Source of the DNA: Bacteroidetes/Chlorobi group bacterium ChocPot_Mid
Lineage (GTDB): Bacteria; Bacteroidota; Ignavibacteria; Kapaibacteriales; UBA2268
DNA: 32,139 nt
Assembly: GCA_003731675.1 (NCBI GenBank)
Contig: RCNQ01000108.1
Span: 1 to 32,139, forward strand
Direction of reading: 5' to 3'
Made by a program: the position numbers and the translations under genes. How positions within the stretch are numbered: the first letter of the stretch is position 1; each line of letters opens with the position of its first letter. The notes beneath the pieces are model-generated. The model was not told the origin of the DNA. It made no database searches and was given only the letters and a program-made list of their open reading frames with translations. This document shows, in pieces, positions 17,459-26,666 of the stretch.

Positions 17459-18395
17459 TTTTGATATGGTATACAAAAAATTCATAAGCTTGACACATAA
17501 TTTTCAGGTAACAGACTATTACCATCTCTTTATGTTGCTATTTTATACAGTTTGTGCTGTTACTTTCATTCAATCAGTAAATAGTCCTTTTTTTTATATA
17601 TCGGCAAATATTTCATTATCTGTCATGATTGTTGTTATGTCGGTAATGAGCAACAGATTGAGAGATAACAGAAACTTCAAATTATTTCAAAGAGTCATTA
17701 TGGCTCCTCTGGTTTATTTTATTTACTCTCAGGTTCAACAATATATCCGCTTTATCAATCCTTACGAATTTGATAGTATCTTGATATCATGTGATAGATT
17801 TTTATTTGGTACTGACCCAACCGTCTGGCTTCATAAGATTTCTTTTCCATTGTTAACAGAATTTTTACAAATATCTTATATGACATATTTTTTAATGCCA
17901 TTAATACAGGGGATAGAACTGCATTTCAAAGGTGATGACAAAATTTTTAATAAATTTGCAGGATTGATTATCTTTTGTTTCTATTTATCATACCTACTGT
18001 ATTTCTGTATGCCTGCAATCGGACCAAGATTTACTTTACATGATTTTGGTTTAACCTCACTTGAACTTCCGGGAATTTGGATTACAGACACTTTGAGGGC
18101 AATTGTTAATCAGGGTGGCGGAATTCCTGCAGGAGCATTGAATCCTGCCTTATACGTCAACAGAGACTGTATGCCGAGCGGTCATACAATGATGACACTG
18201 ATGAATTTAATTTTGGCATTCCGTTTGAAATCAAAATTCAGATGGGTATTTTTAGTTTTTGGTGTCAGTTTGATTTTTGGAACGGTCTATCTTAGGTATC
18301 ATTATGTCGTTGATGTTTTAGCAGGAATAATTTTCTGCTTACTTGCTCTATGGATTGAGCCAAAGATAAGCAGATTATTAAAAAGGAAGAATTAA
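17442..18395 (+). CDS. PAP2-superfamily integral membrane phosphatase / Aur1-like phosphotransferase
   Basis: A 317-aa polytopic membrane protein with about seven hydrophobic segments. The phosphatidic-acid-phosphatase signature is spread over its C-terminal half: MPSGHTMMTL (PSGH, about 245-248) and RYHYVVDVLAG (about 284-294, with the nucleophile-type His and Asp). An earlier CMPAIGPRF may be the first, poorly conserved block. The pattern DRFLFGTDPTVWLHK is reminiscent of the PAP2_3 group, which includes inositol-phosphorylceramide synthases. It could therefore dephosphorylate a lipid phosphate or transfer a phospho-head group; sequence alone does not decide. The start overlaps the end of rsmA, and an ATG at 17466 is an alternative. 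It is convergent with purL, with 45 nt between stops and no clear terminator. Confidence 0.85.
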   Translation: MNLRNNFDMVYKKFISLTHNFQVTDYYHLFMLLFYTVCAVTFIQSVNSPFFYISANISLSVMIVVMSVMSNRLRDNRNFKLFQRVIMAPLVYFIYSQVQQYIRFINPYEFDSILISCDRFLFGTDPTVWLHKISFPLLTEFLQISYMTYFLMPLIQGIELHFKGDDKIFNKFAGLIIFCFYLSYLLYFCMPAIGPRFTLHDFGLTSLELPGIWITDTLRAIVNQGGGIPAGALNPALYVNRDCMPSGHTMMTLMNLILAFRLKSKFRWVFLVFGVSLIFGTVYLRYHYVVDVLAGIIFCLLALWIEPKISRLLKRKN

Positions 18396-18440
18396 TTTAC
18401 AAGTCACAACTATGAAATACTCAATTTTTCCCCAATTCAA

Positions 18441-20678
18441 TTATTTCATCATCCCCACCAATACTCCTTCATACTCCTCTCTCAACTTCTCGACATCAAC
18501 AGAAATAACACCCTTAATGTCGAATTTGTCCTTTGTTACTTTACCTAACTTTATACAAGCGATATTATTTTCTTTGCAAAGTTGCTGAATCTTGTGTTCC
18601 TTATTTGCACTCGAAGATACTACAACTCTCGAATGTGATTCTCCGAATAGTTTTCCTATTGTGATGTTATTTCCCAACTCAATTTCTGCACCTAAATTAT
18701 TCGACGAGTAAATTGCTTTTTCTGCGATGCAAACAGCCAAGCCGCCTTCACTGCAATCATGTGCTGAATTTACCAGCTTTTCTCGAATGGCAGTAAGAAT
18801 AACTTTCTGCAATCTGATTTCCTCATCAATGTCAAGGAGCGGGGCTTCTCCTGTAACAAGTCCGTGGATTTGCTTCAGCCACTCTGAACCACCAAGCTCT
18901 TCCCTATCGTTGCCGATTAAATAAATAACATCTCCCTCATTTTTGAATCCGCATGACATTATTTTTTCCAAATCGTCAATCAATCCAAGCATACCGATTG
19001 TCGGTGTCGGGAATATTGCCCTGTTCTTCGATTCATTATGGAAACTGACATTGCCACCCGTAACAGGGGTATTCAAAGCACGACAAGCATCACCCATACC
19101 GCGAATAGCTTCCTTGAATGTCCAATAAACCTCTGGGTCATAAGGATTACCAAAATTCAGACAATTAGTAATTGCCACCGGTTCTGCACCAACACAAACC
19201 ACGTTTCTTGCGGCTTCCGCCACTGCAGCCATAGCTCCCATATATGGATTCAAATATACAAAGCGACTTGCACAGTCCGTACATGTTGCAAATCCTTTGC
19301 CAGGGAGTTCCTTGATTCTCATAACAGCGGCATCACCCTTGATATTTACTGTATTAGTCCTTACCTGAGAATCGTATTGCTCGAAAACCCAACGCTTGGA
19401 GGCAACAGCAGGAGATTTAATTATTTTCCAAAAAGCTTCTTCATAAGATAAGTCCGTTTTCAATTTTGAAATGTCATATTTTCGCGTTTCCTTCAAGTAT
19501 TCGGGTTCTTTTGCCTCCCTGACATATTGCGGAGCACCTCCACCTAAAACTAATGGTTCGGCGGGCATTTCGCAAACTAATTTTCCATGCCTGCTGATTC
19601 TCAAAATACCATCATCCGTTACAACTCCAATTTGAGTCATCGGGACATCCCATTTATCGCAAATTTCTTTAGCTTTGGCTTCTAATCCTTTTTTTATAAC
19701 AAAGAGCATTCTTTCTTGAGATTCAGACAGCATAATTTCGTATGGAGTCATATTCAGTTCACGCATTGGAACTTTGTCGAGGTCAACAAGCATACCCATG
19801 CCATTTGGTGCGCTCATTTCCGAAGTCGAGCATGAAATACCTGCGGCACCCATATCCTGAACTGCATCAACAACACCCGCTTCAATTAATTCAAGTGTCG
19901 CTTCAAGTAAAAGTTTTTCGGAAAAAGGGTCACCAACCTGAACAGTGGGACGCATATTCTCAGATTCATCATCAAATTCCCGTGAAGCTAACAGAGAAGC
20001 ACCATGAATACCATCACGTCCTGTACTACTACCAACAATAAACACAGGATTTCCGACACCCGTGATTCTTGCTGATGCAGTTTTATCAGTACGAACAATA
20101 CCAACAGCCATAGCATTAATCAAAGGATTATCGAAATAGCAATCTTCGAAATAGACTTCACCCGCTACTGTCGGTACACCAAATGAATTTCCGTAATGCC
20201 CTATACCTTCGACCACACCTCTTAAAAGGAATTTTGTCCTTTCGGAGTTTAACTCACCGAATCGCAAAGAATCAAGAGAAGCAATTGGTCTTGCACCCAT
20301 TGAGAAGATATCCCTGAGAATACCACCTACACCAGTTGCGGCACCTTGAAAAGGTTCAATCGCTGATGGATGATTATGACTCTCAATTTTAAATGCAATT
20401 GCATAGCCACCACCAATATCAATCAATCCTGCATTTTCAGCTCCGGCATCAACCAACAATCTACCTCCTGAACGTGGAAGTGTCTTTAACTGTAAAATCG
20501 AATTTTTATATGAGCAATGTTCGCTCCACATCACACCAAAGACACCTAACTCTGTGTAAGTCGGTACCCTACCCAATATTTCACAAACTTTTTTATATTC
20601 TTCCTCGGTTAAACCAACTTCTTTTGCAGTTTCGACTGAAACCTCTATTTCCGAAAAGAGTTCTTTGCTGACTTTCAT
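18441..20678 (-). CDS. purL: Phosphoribosylformylglycinamidine synthase subunit PurL (small type)
   Basis: PurL makes FGAM from FGAR, glutamine-derived ammonia and ATP, step four of purine synthesis. Visible motifs are VMWSEHCSYKNS, GGGYAIAFKIESHNHPSA, PFQGAATGVGGILRDIFSMGARP and DMGAAGISCSTSEM. With a start at 20678 (MKVSKELFSEIEVS) the protein is 745 aa, the length of the small PurL that needs separate PurQ and PurS. No glutaminase domain is fused. The track's start at 20777 adds 33 hydrophobic residues that look like translated AT-rich DNA and were rejected. PurQ and PurS are not in the window. Several plus-strand ORFs in this stretch are antisense shadows. Confidence 0.96.
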   Translation of the reverse strand: MKVSKELFSEIEVSVETAKEVGLTEEEYKKVCEILGRVPTYTELGVFGVMWSEHCSYKNSILQLKTLPRSGGRLLVDAGAENAGLIDIGGGYAIAFKIESHNHPSAIEPFQGAATGVGGILRDIFSMGARPIASLDSLRFGELNSERTKFLLRGVVEGIGHYGNSFGVPTVAGEVYFEDCYFDNPLINAMAVGIVRTDKTASARITGVGNPVFIVGSSTGRDGIHGASLLASREFDDESENMRPTVQVGDPFSEKLLLEATLELIEAGVVDAVQDMGAAGISCSTSEMSAPNGMGMLVDLDKVPMRELNMTPYEIMLSESQERMLFVIKKGLEAKAKEICDKWDVPMTQIGVVTDDGILRISRHGKLVCEMPAEPLVLGGGAPQYVREAKEPEYLKETRKYDISKLKTDLSYEEAFWKIIKSPAVASKRWVFEQYDSQVRTNTVNIKGDAAVMRIKELPGKGFATCTDCASRFVYLNPYMGAMAAVAEAARNVVCVGAEPVAITNCLNFGNPYDPEVYWTFKEAIRGMGDACRALNTPVTGGNVSFHNESKNRAIFPTPTIGMLGLIDDLEKIMSCGFKNEGDVIYLIGNDREELGGSEWLKQIHGLVTGEAPLLDIDEEIRLQKVILTAIREKLVNSAHDCSEGGLAVCIAEKAIYSSNNLGAEIELGNNITIGKLFGESHSRVVVSSSANKEHKIQQLCKENNIACIKLGKVTKDKFDIKGVISVDVEKLREEYEGVLVGMMK

Positions 20679-20714
20679 ATAAAATATATAATTAATTGAA
20701 AAAATAATAAGTAA

Positions 20715-20745
20715 CAAAATTAATGTTTTTATTGTAATTATCAAC
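20715..20745 (-). promoter_or_regulatory. Candidate purL promoter (Bacteroidota type)
   Basis: Minus strand GTTG (20745-20742), 19 nt spacer, TAATTTTG (20722-20715). The -7 box is complete and the -33 box 3 of 4. Transcription would begin near 20710, giving a leader of about 30 nt to the start preferred here and lying downstream of the rejected longer start. This also argues for the 20678 start. Confidence 0.35.
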
Positions 20746-20983
20746 ATACAAACTAGTATAAATTTAACTACACACAATTCAAAAGAATTTATTAATTTTG
20801 ACAGTTTAAAAAATTTAACACAACAAAATGATTACATAATTTATTTAAGCAATATGATTTTTTTTGTATTTTAAGTAAGTTAATAAGTCTTTTATTATAA
20901 AATAATAATATTTTATGTTGTTAATGTACGAGAATGATGCTTTTTTTAATAAATAATTTTATAAACTAATAAAAAGTTAAGTT
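20746..20983. other. AT-rich divergent spacer between purL and hppA
   Basis: With purL starting at 20678 the spacer to hppA is about 305 nt. It contains long A/T runs and the candidate purL promoter at its left. No TAnnTTTG box was found ahead of hppA, and no small ORF, hairpin terminator or purine-riboswitch-like core was seen. Confidence 0.6.
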
Positions 20984-23203
20984 ATGGATTCATTAGTATA
21001 TCTAATTCCGTTATTTGGTGTGATAGCATTGTTATTCACACTATGGCGTTCATTGTGGGTTGGCAAGCAAGACCCAGGCAATGAGAAAATGCAGAAGATT
21101 GCAGGACATATACAAAAAGGTGCAATGGCATTTTTAAGAGCTGAGTATTCAAGAATTGCAATTTTCGCTGTTGTAGTGGCAATTTTGCTTGGGATTCAGG
21201 GAGCATCAGCTCCTGATTCAAGTTCTTTGGTTGCTATATCTTTTATTATTGGTGCAATTTGTTCCGCTTTAGCTGGATACATAGGGATGAAAGTTGCAAC
21301 CAAAGCCAATGTTAGAACAACCAATGCCGCTCGTGAAAGCTTAAACAAAGCACTTATTATTGCTTTCAATGGTGGTGCTGTTATGGGTATGGGAGTTGTT
21401 GGATTGGGAGTATTAGGATTAAGTATCCTCTTTATTATTTATGGAAATATGTGGGGTACAACTACACAAGAAGTATTAACCAAAGTTGTTACAGTTTTAA
21501 CTGGTTTCTCATTTGGTGCATCGTCAATAGCCTTGTTCGCCAGGGTTGGTGGTGGAATTTATACCAAAGCGGCAGATGTTGGTGCAGATTTGGTAGGAAA
21601 AGTTGAAGCCGGTATACCTGAAGACCATCCATTAAACCCTGCAACGATTGCAGATAACGTTGGAGACAATGTGGGAGATGTTGCAGGAATGGGTGCCGAC
21701 TTATTTGAGTCTTATGTTGGTTCGATTATAGGAACAATGGTACTTGGTACAATATTCTTTAGTTTACCTGAGTTTGCAGGAACTCCATTTGGAGGAATGA
21801 CAATGGTTGTTTTACCTTTATTTCTTGCTGCAGCAGGCATTATTGTATCAATCTTCGGTACTTTCTTTGTTAAAGTAAAAGAACATGGGAACCCACAAGC
21901 AGCGTTGAATATTGGAACATTCCTTGCTGCAGGGCTTATGATTATTGCAACATATTTTATTATCAACGCAATGTTACCAGCAACATTTTCAGTTTCAGAC
22001 CAATTGTATGGTGGATTAGATGCAAATAATACTATTGTACCTTTTACAATTACATCACTGGGTGTTTTCTTGGCAACAGTTATTGGTTTGATAGCAGGGG
22101 TTGGTATCGGGTTAGTAACAGAATATTATACAGGTTACGGCAAACCACCTGTCAGAAATATAGCTAAGCAGTCTTTAACTGGAGCAGCAACAAATATTAT
22201 TGCAGGTTTGGGAACAGGTATGATGTCAACAGCAATTCCAGTACTTTTAATCGCTTTTGCAATTATAGGTGCATTCCATTTTGCAGGACTTTATGGTATT
22301 GCCATAGCTGCTGTTGGTATGTTGGCAACAACAGGAATTCAATTGGCAGTTGATGCTTATGGTCCCGTTGCAGATAATGCTGGGGGAATAGCAGAAATGT
22401 CTGAATTACCTCACGAAGTTCGAGAAAGAACAGATAAGCTTGATGCTGTAGGAAACTCAACTGCTGCTATTGGTAAGGGCTTTGCAATTGGCTCAGCCGC
22501 TTTGACAGCTTTAGCACTTTTTGCAGCATTTATGACAGCTTCAGGATTGAAAGTAATTGATATATCAGTTCCTAAAGTAATGGCTGGTGTTTTCTTTGGT
22601 GGTTTGATGCCATTTGTTTTCTCAGCATTAGCTATGGGAGCAGTTGGCAAAGCCGCAATGAGAATGATTCAGGAAGTAAGAAGACAGTTTACAACTATTC
22701 CTGCTTTAAAAGCCGCTTTGGATTTAATGAGAAAACATGGTGATGAAGATTTGGATAAATGGTCAGCAGAAGACCAAAAAGTTTTCCGCGAAGCAGATGG
22801 TAAAGCTGAATATGAGAAATGTGTTGATATTTCTGCAAAAGCTGCTATCAAACAGATGGTATTACCTGGCTTATTAGCTGTTATTGTCCCTGTAGTAGTT
22901 GGTTTTATTTTCGGTGCTCAAACATTAGGCGGATTGTTAGCTGGTGTTACTGTGGTTGGTGTATTAATGGCTATCTTCCAGGCGAATGCCGGTGGTGCTT
23001 GGGATAACGCAAAGAAGATGTTTGAAGCCGGTGTTGAAATTGAAGGAAAAATGTATTATAAAGATTCCGAACCACGTAAAGCCGCTGTTGTAGGTGATAC
23101 CGTTGGTGACCCGTTCAAAGATACTTCAGGACCTTCAATAAATATATTAATAAAATTGATGTCTATCGTATCATTGATTTTAGCTCCACTGTTAGCTATG
23201 TAA
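20984..23203 (+). CDS. hppA: Membrane-bound K+-dependent pyrophosphatase, cation pump (probably Na+ or Na+/H+)
   Basis: A 739-aa integral membrane pyrophosphatase with many transmembrane helices. It couples PPi hydrolysis to cation export across the inner membrane. Substrate motifs are visible: [39 protein letters not shown], and near the C-terminus [21 protein letters not shown]. The K+-site stretch reads [16 protein letters not shown] (about 490) with Ala, not Lys, at the position that distinguishes K+-dependent from K+-independent enzymes. [10 protein letters not shown] (about 236-245) keeps the glutamate placement seen in sodium-pumping members. Some proton pumps share it, so ion specificity is inferred. 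It stands alone and ends in a strong terminator. Confidence 0.96.
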   Translation: MDSLVYLIPLFGVIALLFTLWRSLWVGKQDPGNEKMQKIAGHIQKGAMAFLRAEYSRIAIFAVVVAILLGIQGASAPDSSSLVAISFIIGAICSALAGYIGMKVATKANVRTTNAARESLNKALIIAFNGGAVMGMGVVGLGVLGLSILFIIYGNMWGTTTQEVLTKVVTVLTGFSFGASSIALFARVGGGIYTKAADVGADLVGKVEAGIPEDHPLNPATIADNVGDNVGDVAGMGADLFESYVGSIIGTMVLGTIFFSLPEFAGTPFGGMTMVVLPLFLAAAGIIVSIFGTFFVKVKEHGNPQAALNIGTFLAAGLMIIATYFIINAMLPATFSVSDQLYGGLDANNTIVPFTITSLGVFLATVIGLIAGVGIGLVTEYYTGYGKPPVRNIAKQSLTGAATNIIAGLGTGMMSTAIPVLLIAFAIIGAFHFAGLYGIAIAAVGMLATTGIQLAVDAYGPVADNAGGIAEMSELPHEVRERTDKLDAVGNSTAAIGKGFAIGSAALTALALFAAFMTASGLKVIDISVPKVMAGVFFGGLMPFVFSALAMGAVGKAAMRMIQEVRRQFTTIPALKAALDLMRKHGDEDLDKWSAEDQKVFREADGKAEYEKCVDISAKAAIKQMVLPGLLAVIVPVVVGFIFGAQTLGGLLAGVTVVGVLMAIFQANAGGAWDNAKKMFEAGVEIEGKMYYKDSEPRKAAVVGDTVGDPFKDTSGPSINILIKLMSIVSLILAPLLAM

Positions 23204-23221
23204 TGATATAATCTGATGTAT

Positions 23222-23258
23222 AAAAACCTCCTGAATTATAAATCAGGAGGTTTTTTTT
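23222..23258 (+). terminator. Rho-independent terminator of hppA
   Basis: Stem CCTCCTGA (23227-23234) / TCAGGAGG (23243-23250), extendable by A:T pairs, with a loop of about 8 nt and followed by eight T residues. It lies about 20 nt beyond the hppA stop. Confidence 0.92.
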
Positions 23259-23260
23259 AT

Positions 23261-23285
23261 AAAAAAGCCGCTTGAAAGCGGCTTT
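23261..23285 (-). terminator. Rho-independent terminator of rplU-rpmA
   Basis: Inverted repeat AAAGCCGC (23264-23271) / GCGGCTTT (23278-23285) with a 6-nt loop. Read on the minus strand the stem runs into a T-tract (plus-strand A's from 23266 down to 23261), about 35 nt past the rpmA stop. It sits back to back with the hppA terminator. Confidence 0.85.
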
Positions 23286-23320
23286 AATTTTGCAAGTAGA
23301 GATGAAATAATATTTGTTAA

Positions 23321-23578
23321 TTAATTTGCAGGATAAACACTTACCTGCTTTTTATCTTTACCTTTTCTTTCGAATTTTACATGTCCGTCAATTAAAGAGA
23401 AGATTGTAAAGTCAGTTCCCAATCCGACATTTCTACCGGGATGGAATTTAGTGCCGCATTGGCGTACAATGATATTGCCCGCTTTTGCAAATTCACCACC
23501 GAACATTTTTACACCACGTCTTTGGGCATTGGAATCTCTTCCGTTTTTTGACGAACCGCCACCTTTTTTATGTGCCAT
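23321..23578 (-). CDS. rpmA: 50S ribosomal protein L27
   Basis: An 85-aa L27 of normal length. It contacts the peptidyl-transferase centre and helps place tRNA. The N-terminus [22 protein letters not shown] is canonical and lacks the cleavable extension found in Firmicutes. It continues [24 protein letters not shown] and HVKFERKG. It lies 24 nt downstream of rplU with an AAGGAT ribosome site, the conserved rplU-rpmA order. Confidence 0.99.
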   Translation of the reverse strand: MAHKKGGGSSKNGRDSNAQRRGVKMFGGEFAKAGNIIVRQCGTKFHPGRNVGLGTDFTIFSLIDGHVKFERKGKDKKQVSVYPAN

Positions 23579-23602
23579 AATTCAATCCTTAACTATATTT
23601 TA

Positions 23603-23995
23603 TTATTCGTTGTTTTCTGTGTTATTTTCTGTCACAGGTTCATCTGCAACTTCAGCTTTCTTTCTCCCTCTGGTTTTTTTGACCTTACCTAAAGTAATAT
23701 CGGTAATTTCAATTTTTGTGAAAGCTTGTCTGTGTCCATTTAGTTTGCGGTGACCTTTTCTTCTTTTTTTGTGGAAGACTAAAACTTTATCGTCTTTACC
23801 ATGCTCCAAAATTTTTGCAGCAACAGTACCTTCGATGTAAGGAGTTCCAATTTGCTCTGAACCCTCTTCCCCACCCATGAGAATATTTGTAAATTCAACT
23901 GTTTCTCCAGGGTTTCCTTTTAAGAGAGGAACTCTGATTGTTGCATTTTTTTGTGCTTCTATTTGTATGCCACCAATTTCAACAACTGCGTACAT
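23603..23995 (-). CDS. rplU: 50S ribosomal protein L21
   Basis: A 130-aa protein. The L21 core is clear: MYAVVEIGGIQIEAQ at the start, a central VAAKILEHGKDDKVLVFHKK, and RRKGHRKLNGHRQAFTKIEI, the 23S rRNA-binding basic segment. The core would end near residue 105. A lysine/arginine-rich then acidic tail of about 25 residues (KKTRGRKKAEVADEPVTENN) is a lineage-type extension. It is the first gene of rplU-rpmA. No L21-leader-like fold or promoter box was recognised in the 82 nt between it and clpX. Confidence 0.98.
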   Translation of the reverse strand: MYAVVEIGGIQIEAQKNATIRVPLLKGNPGETVEFTNILMGGEEGSEQIGTPYIEGTVAAKILEHGKDDKVLVFHKKRRKGHRKLNGHRQAFTKIEITDITLGKVKKTRGRKKAEVADEPVTENNTENNE

Positions 23996-24077
23996 TTTAT
24001 TATCCTAATAAACTTTTTTATAAATTATTTTTAAAAGAATTGCAATTTACGAATATATTAATAACTTACCAAAAAAA

Positions 24078-25337
24078 TTATGCAGTTTTTGCTCGCTTTT
24101 TTATTTTTTCGTATTGCACTTTGTTTTCTTTACCTTCTATAAAATTGTTAGTTATAGTGCATTTTTCAATATCCTGCAAATCGGGTAACTCGTACATTAC
24201 AGGTAACATAAATTCTTCAACTATTGCCCTAAGGGCTCTTGCACCAGTTTTTCTTTCTCTGGCTTTTTTTACGATGGTTTTAAGGGCTTCTTGCTCAAAT
24301 TCCAAAGTAACCCCTTCCATTTTAAAGAGTTTCTGGTATTGTTTTATAATCGAATTCTTCGGTTCTGTCAAAATGTTCAACATAGCTTCTTCTGAAAGTT
24401 CCTCAAGAGGTGCAAAAACAGGTAGTCTTCCAATTATTTCAGGGATAAATCCATATTTTAACAAGTCTTCGGGTTCAACCTTTTTCAGTAAGTTGTAGGA
24501 TTCTTTGATAACATCTAAATCTTCGGACATAAATCCGATGGTTGATGTTCTCATTCGCTGGGCGATTATTTTTTCTAAACCCTCAAATGCTCCACCACAA
24601 ATAAAAAGTATATTTTGGGTATTGATATGGATTAATTCCTGTTCGGGGTGTTTCCTACCCCCTTTTGGTGGAATTCCTGCTATCGTTCCTTCAAGGATTT
24701 TCAATAATGCCTGCTGAACACCTTCACCTGAGACATCTCTTGTTATGCTTCGAGATTCACTTTTTCGAGTAATTTTATCAATTTCATCAATATATATAAT
24801 GCCTCTTTCAGCAAGGGCAGTATTGTAATTTGCATTTTGTACAAGAGACAAAAGTATGTTTTCTACATCATCACCGACATATCCTGCTTCAGTTAATGTA
24901 GTGGCATCAGCAATAGCAAAAGGAACTTTGAGTATTCGAGCTAAGGTCCTTGCCAATAAAGTTTTGCCTGTACCTGTTGGTCCGAGTAATAAAATATTGC
25001 TCTTTTCTATTTCAACATCCTGGAACTCTTTTGCTAAGTCTGTGGTTTGTATTCGTTTATAATGATTATAAACCGCAACAGATAATACTTTTTTTGCATG
25101 TTCCTGCCCAATGACGTAATCATCGAGTTGCCTCTTTATTTCAGATGGTTTAGGCAAGTCCGACGGTTTTTGAAATTCAATAGATTGCAGTGCGTTGTGT
25201 TTTATGATTTCTTCAGATTTCCTGACACAGACATTGCAAATGTAAATCTGATTTGGTCCTTCGATTAAGCTTTGGACTTCCTCAGCAGTCCGACCACAAA
25301 ATGAGCAGTGGATATTTTTAACAAATTCTTTTGACAT
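24078..25337 (-). CDS. clpX: ATP-dependent Clp protease ATP-binding subunit ClpX
   Basis: A 419-aa AAA+ unfoldase that feeds substrates to ClpP. The N-terminal zinc-binding domain has Cys11, Cys14, Cys34 and Cys37 (HCSFCG and YICNVC). Walker A is GPTGTGKT (about 119-126) and Walker [11 protein letters not shown] (about 177-186). The ClpP-docking IGF loop is present as TSTIGFMSE (about 264-272), as is the pore-loop region GYVGDDVE. It follows clpP by 11 nt and has an AAAGG site; the pair is an operon. No terminator is seen before rplU, so some read-through is possible. Confidence 0.99.
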   Translation of the reverse strand: MSKEFVKNIHCSFCGRTAEEVQSLIEGPNQIYICNVCVRKSEEIIKHNALQSIEFQKPSDLPKPSEIKRQLDDYVIGQEHAKKVLSVAVYNHYKRIQTTDLAKEFQDVEIEKSNILLLGPTGTGKTLLARTLARILKVPFAIADATTLTEAGYVGDDVENILLSLVQNANYNTALAERGIIYIDEIDKITRKSESRSITRDVSGEGVQQALLKILEGTIAGIPPKGGRKHPEQELIHINTQNILFICGGAFEGLEKIIAQRMRTSTIGFMSEDLDVIKESYNLLKKVEPEDLLKYGFIPEIIGRLPVFAPLEELSEEAMLNILTEPKNSIIKQYQKLFKMEGVTLEFEQEALKTIVKKARERKTGARALRAIVEEFMLPVMYELPDLQDIEKCTITNNFIEGKENKVQYEKIKKRAKTA

Positions 25338-25348
25338 TTTCTAAACCT

Positions 25349-25972
25349 TTATTTACTTTCTGTTTCACTCTTTGTTTCTTGCTCAGGTAATCTGACAAGG
25401 ATTTTATCTATGATACCATAATCCATAGCTTCCTGGGCTGACATGTAAAAATCTCTGTCAGAGTCTCGCCGTACTTCTTCAATTGCTCTTCCTGTGTGTT
25501 TAGCAGTAATTTCGTACAGAGTTTCGCGGATTCTTAGCATTTCTTTAGTGTAGATTTCAATATCTGTTGCCTGACCTTGAGCACCACCTAATGGCTGATG
25601 CATAAGGATTCTTGCGTTTGGAAGGGCATACCTTTTTCCTTTTGAACCTGCACAGAGCAAAACCTGTGCCATAGATGCCCCCATACCCATACAAATTGTC
25701 GTTATATCAGGTTTGACGAATTGCATTGTGTCGTAAATTGCCAAGCCGGCACTGACAGAACCACCAGGTGAATTGATGTAAATATTTATATCTTTATTCG
25801 GGTCTTCGCTTGCAAGAAAAAGTAATTGGGCAATCACAAGATTGGAAACATAATCATCTATTGGCGAACCAATAAAAATAATTCTTTCCTTCAACAAACG
25901 GGAATATATGTCGTAAGAACGCTCTCCCCTGCTCGTTTGCTCAACAACAATTGGTATTAGCTGATTAATCAT
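25349..25972 (-). CDS. clpP: ATP-dependent Clp protease proteolytic subunit ClpP
   Basis: A 207-aa serine peptidase forming the tetradecameric Clp chamber. The catalytic triad is present: serine in [14 protein letters not shown] (about 100), histidine in [18 protein letters not shown] (about 124) and aspartate in the [15 protein letters not shown] region (about 173). N-terminal [22 protein letters not shown] is canonical, with an AAGGA ribosome site. It leads clpP-clpX. The trigger-factor gene that often precedes clpP is absent; instead there is a region without an intact gene. Confidence 0.99.
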   Translation of the reverse strand: MINQLIPIVVEQTSRGERSYDIYSRLLKERIIFIGSPIDDYVSNLVIAQLLFLASEDPNKDINIYINSPGGSVSAGLAIYDTMQFVKPDITTICMGMGASMAQVLLCAGSKGKRYALPNARILMHQPLGGAQGQATDIEIYTKEMLRIRETLYEITAKHTGRAIEEVRRDSDRDFYMSAQEAMDYGIIDKILVRLPEQETKSETESK

Positions 25973-26161
25973 TTTCGTATTTCCTTAATATATTAAATAG
26001 TTTAATAATAAAGAGCTATAACGGATGAGGAGGAAAAATAATTTAAAAAAGGTGCTACTATGTTAGTTCTATATAGTCATTCGAATATTCATAAAAAAAT
26101 TTTATTTGACTAACTTCGGAAGAAAAAATTTATAAAAATAATTATTGTTCGATAAAAATAA

Positions 26162-26397
26162 AATATAGAAGCGGGGATAGAAATCCAGATAAGGGTTAGT
26201 TTGATAGTAAAGTTTTTATGCTTGTTATCCAGAAAAGTGCAGAAAGAAAATGGGCATATTCAAATTTGGTTTCAGTAGTCAGCTTCCATTTAATGACTTA
26301 TATTGATTTATTCAAATTTTTGAAAATACCTGATTCTGGTTGGAATAATTTAACAAATAAAAAGCCGAACAATTGGCACTATTTGATTACTAATTAA
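26162..26397 (+). pseudogene. Degenerate C-terminal fragment of an IS4-like transposase (frameshifted)
   Basis: Two adjoining reading frames give a continuous protein-like sequence. From 26162 one frame reads NIEAGIEIQIRVSLIVKFL. Near 26218 it passes into the next frame, which starts ATG and reads MLVIQKSAERKWAYSNLVSV, then HLMTYIDLFKFLKIPDSGW, and stops at 26397. The second part is a 59-codon ORF, just below the cutoff of the supplied track. The pattern (EIQIWVSLI, then KRKW-YSNLVS, then HL-YIDLFKFL--P) matches my memory of the C-termini of IS4-family transposases in Bacteroidota. Neither the catalytic DDE residues nor terminal inverted repeats remain. The similarity is recalled, not searched. 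The alternative is a small real 59-aa gene. Confidence 0.45.
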
Positions 26398-26630
26398 GGG
26401 GAGCTTCCTTTTTGATTTATAAAATTCATTCAAGTTTTCCAATGGTTTATTCCTTAAATACTGTTATTTTTGATTTTTATCGGACAGTAATGATTAATAA
26501 TCACTAATTTATTTAGTATTGAAACAAAGATTGATTTTTTTAAAATAATTACTTTAATTTATCGTGAAAATAGATAATTGAAAATATTTTACTATTTGGC
26601 GTATAATTTGATAGAAGAATCTTATAATTA

Positions 26631-26662
26631 TTTGTTTTTTTTAAAAGATAATTATATATTTG
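26631..26662 (+). promoter_or_regulatory. Exact Bacteroidota-type promoter, predicted leaderless start
   Basis: TTTG (26631-26634), 20 nt spacer, TATATTTG (26655-26662): a full match to TTTG-N19-21-TAnnTTTG. The ATG at 26667 lies 5 nt after the final G, so transcription should begin on or next to the start codon. No Shine-Dalgarno is present. Confidence 0.6.
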
Positions 26663-26666
26663 TAAT

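Larger units (their letters stand above)
25973..26666. other. 694-nt region without an intact gene between clpP and the FN3-like protein
   Basis: AT-rich DNA with stop codons in all frames over most of its length. It holds the presumed clpP upstream signals (no -7 box found), a frameshifted protein-coding scrap at 26162-26397 and an exact promoter at 26631-26662. No tRNA, repeat array or dif-like site was recognised. Confidence 0.65.

Noticed and set aside
19038-19451. 137-aa plus-strand ORF inside purL
   Set aside because: It is antisense to well-conserved PurL motifs, has cysteine/histidine-rich composition typical of shadow translation, and has no ribosome site.
20679-20777. N-terminal extension of PurL in the ORF track
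   Set aside because: The added 33 residues are hydrophobic translations of AT-rich DNA, absent from the small PurL family. A promoter candidate lies inside the extension, and MKVSKELFSEIEVS gives the normal family length.
23264-23285. The GCCGC hairpin as a second hppA terminator
   Set aside because: The plus-strand sequence after the stem is not a T-run, while the minus-strand side is. It therefore belongs to rplU-rpmA.
23938-24498. 186-aa plus-strand ORF opposite the rplU start and clpX
   Set aside because: It overlaps two certain genes on the other strand and reads as low-complexity Phe/Leu/Ser sequence. It is a shadow.
26580-26640. TTTGGCGTATAATTTGAT as a possible dif/XerCD half-site at the skew switch
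   Set aside because: The left arm is loosely similar to a dif arm, but the following sequence does not form the second palindromic arm.
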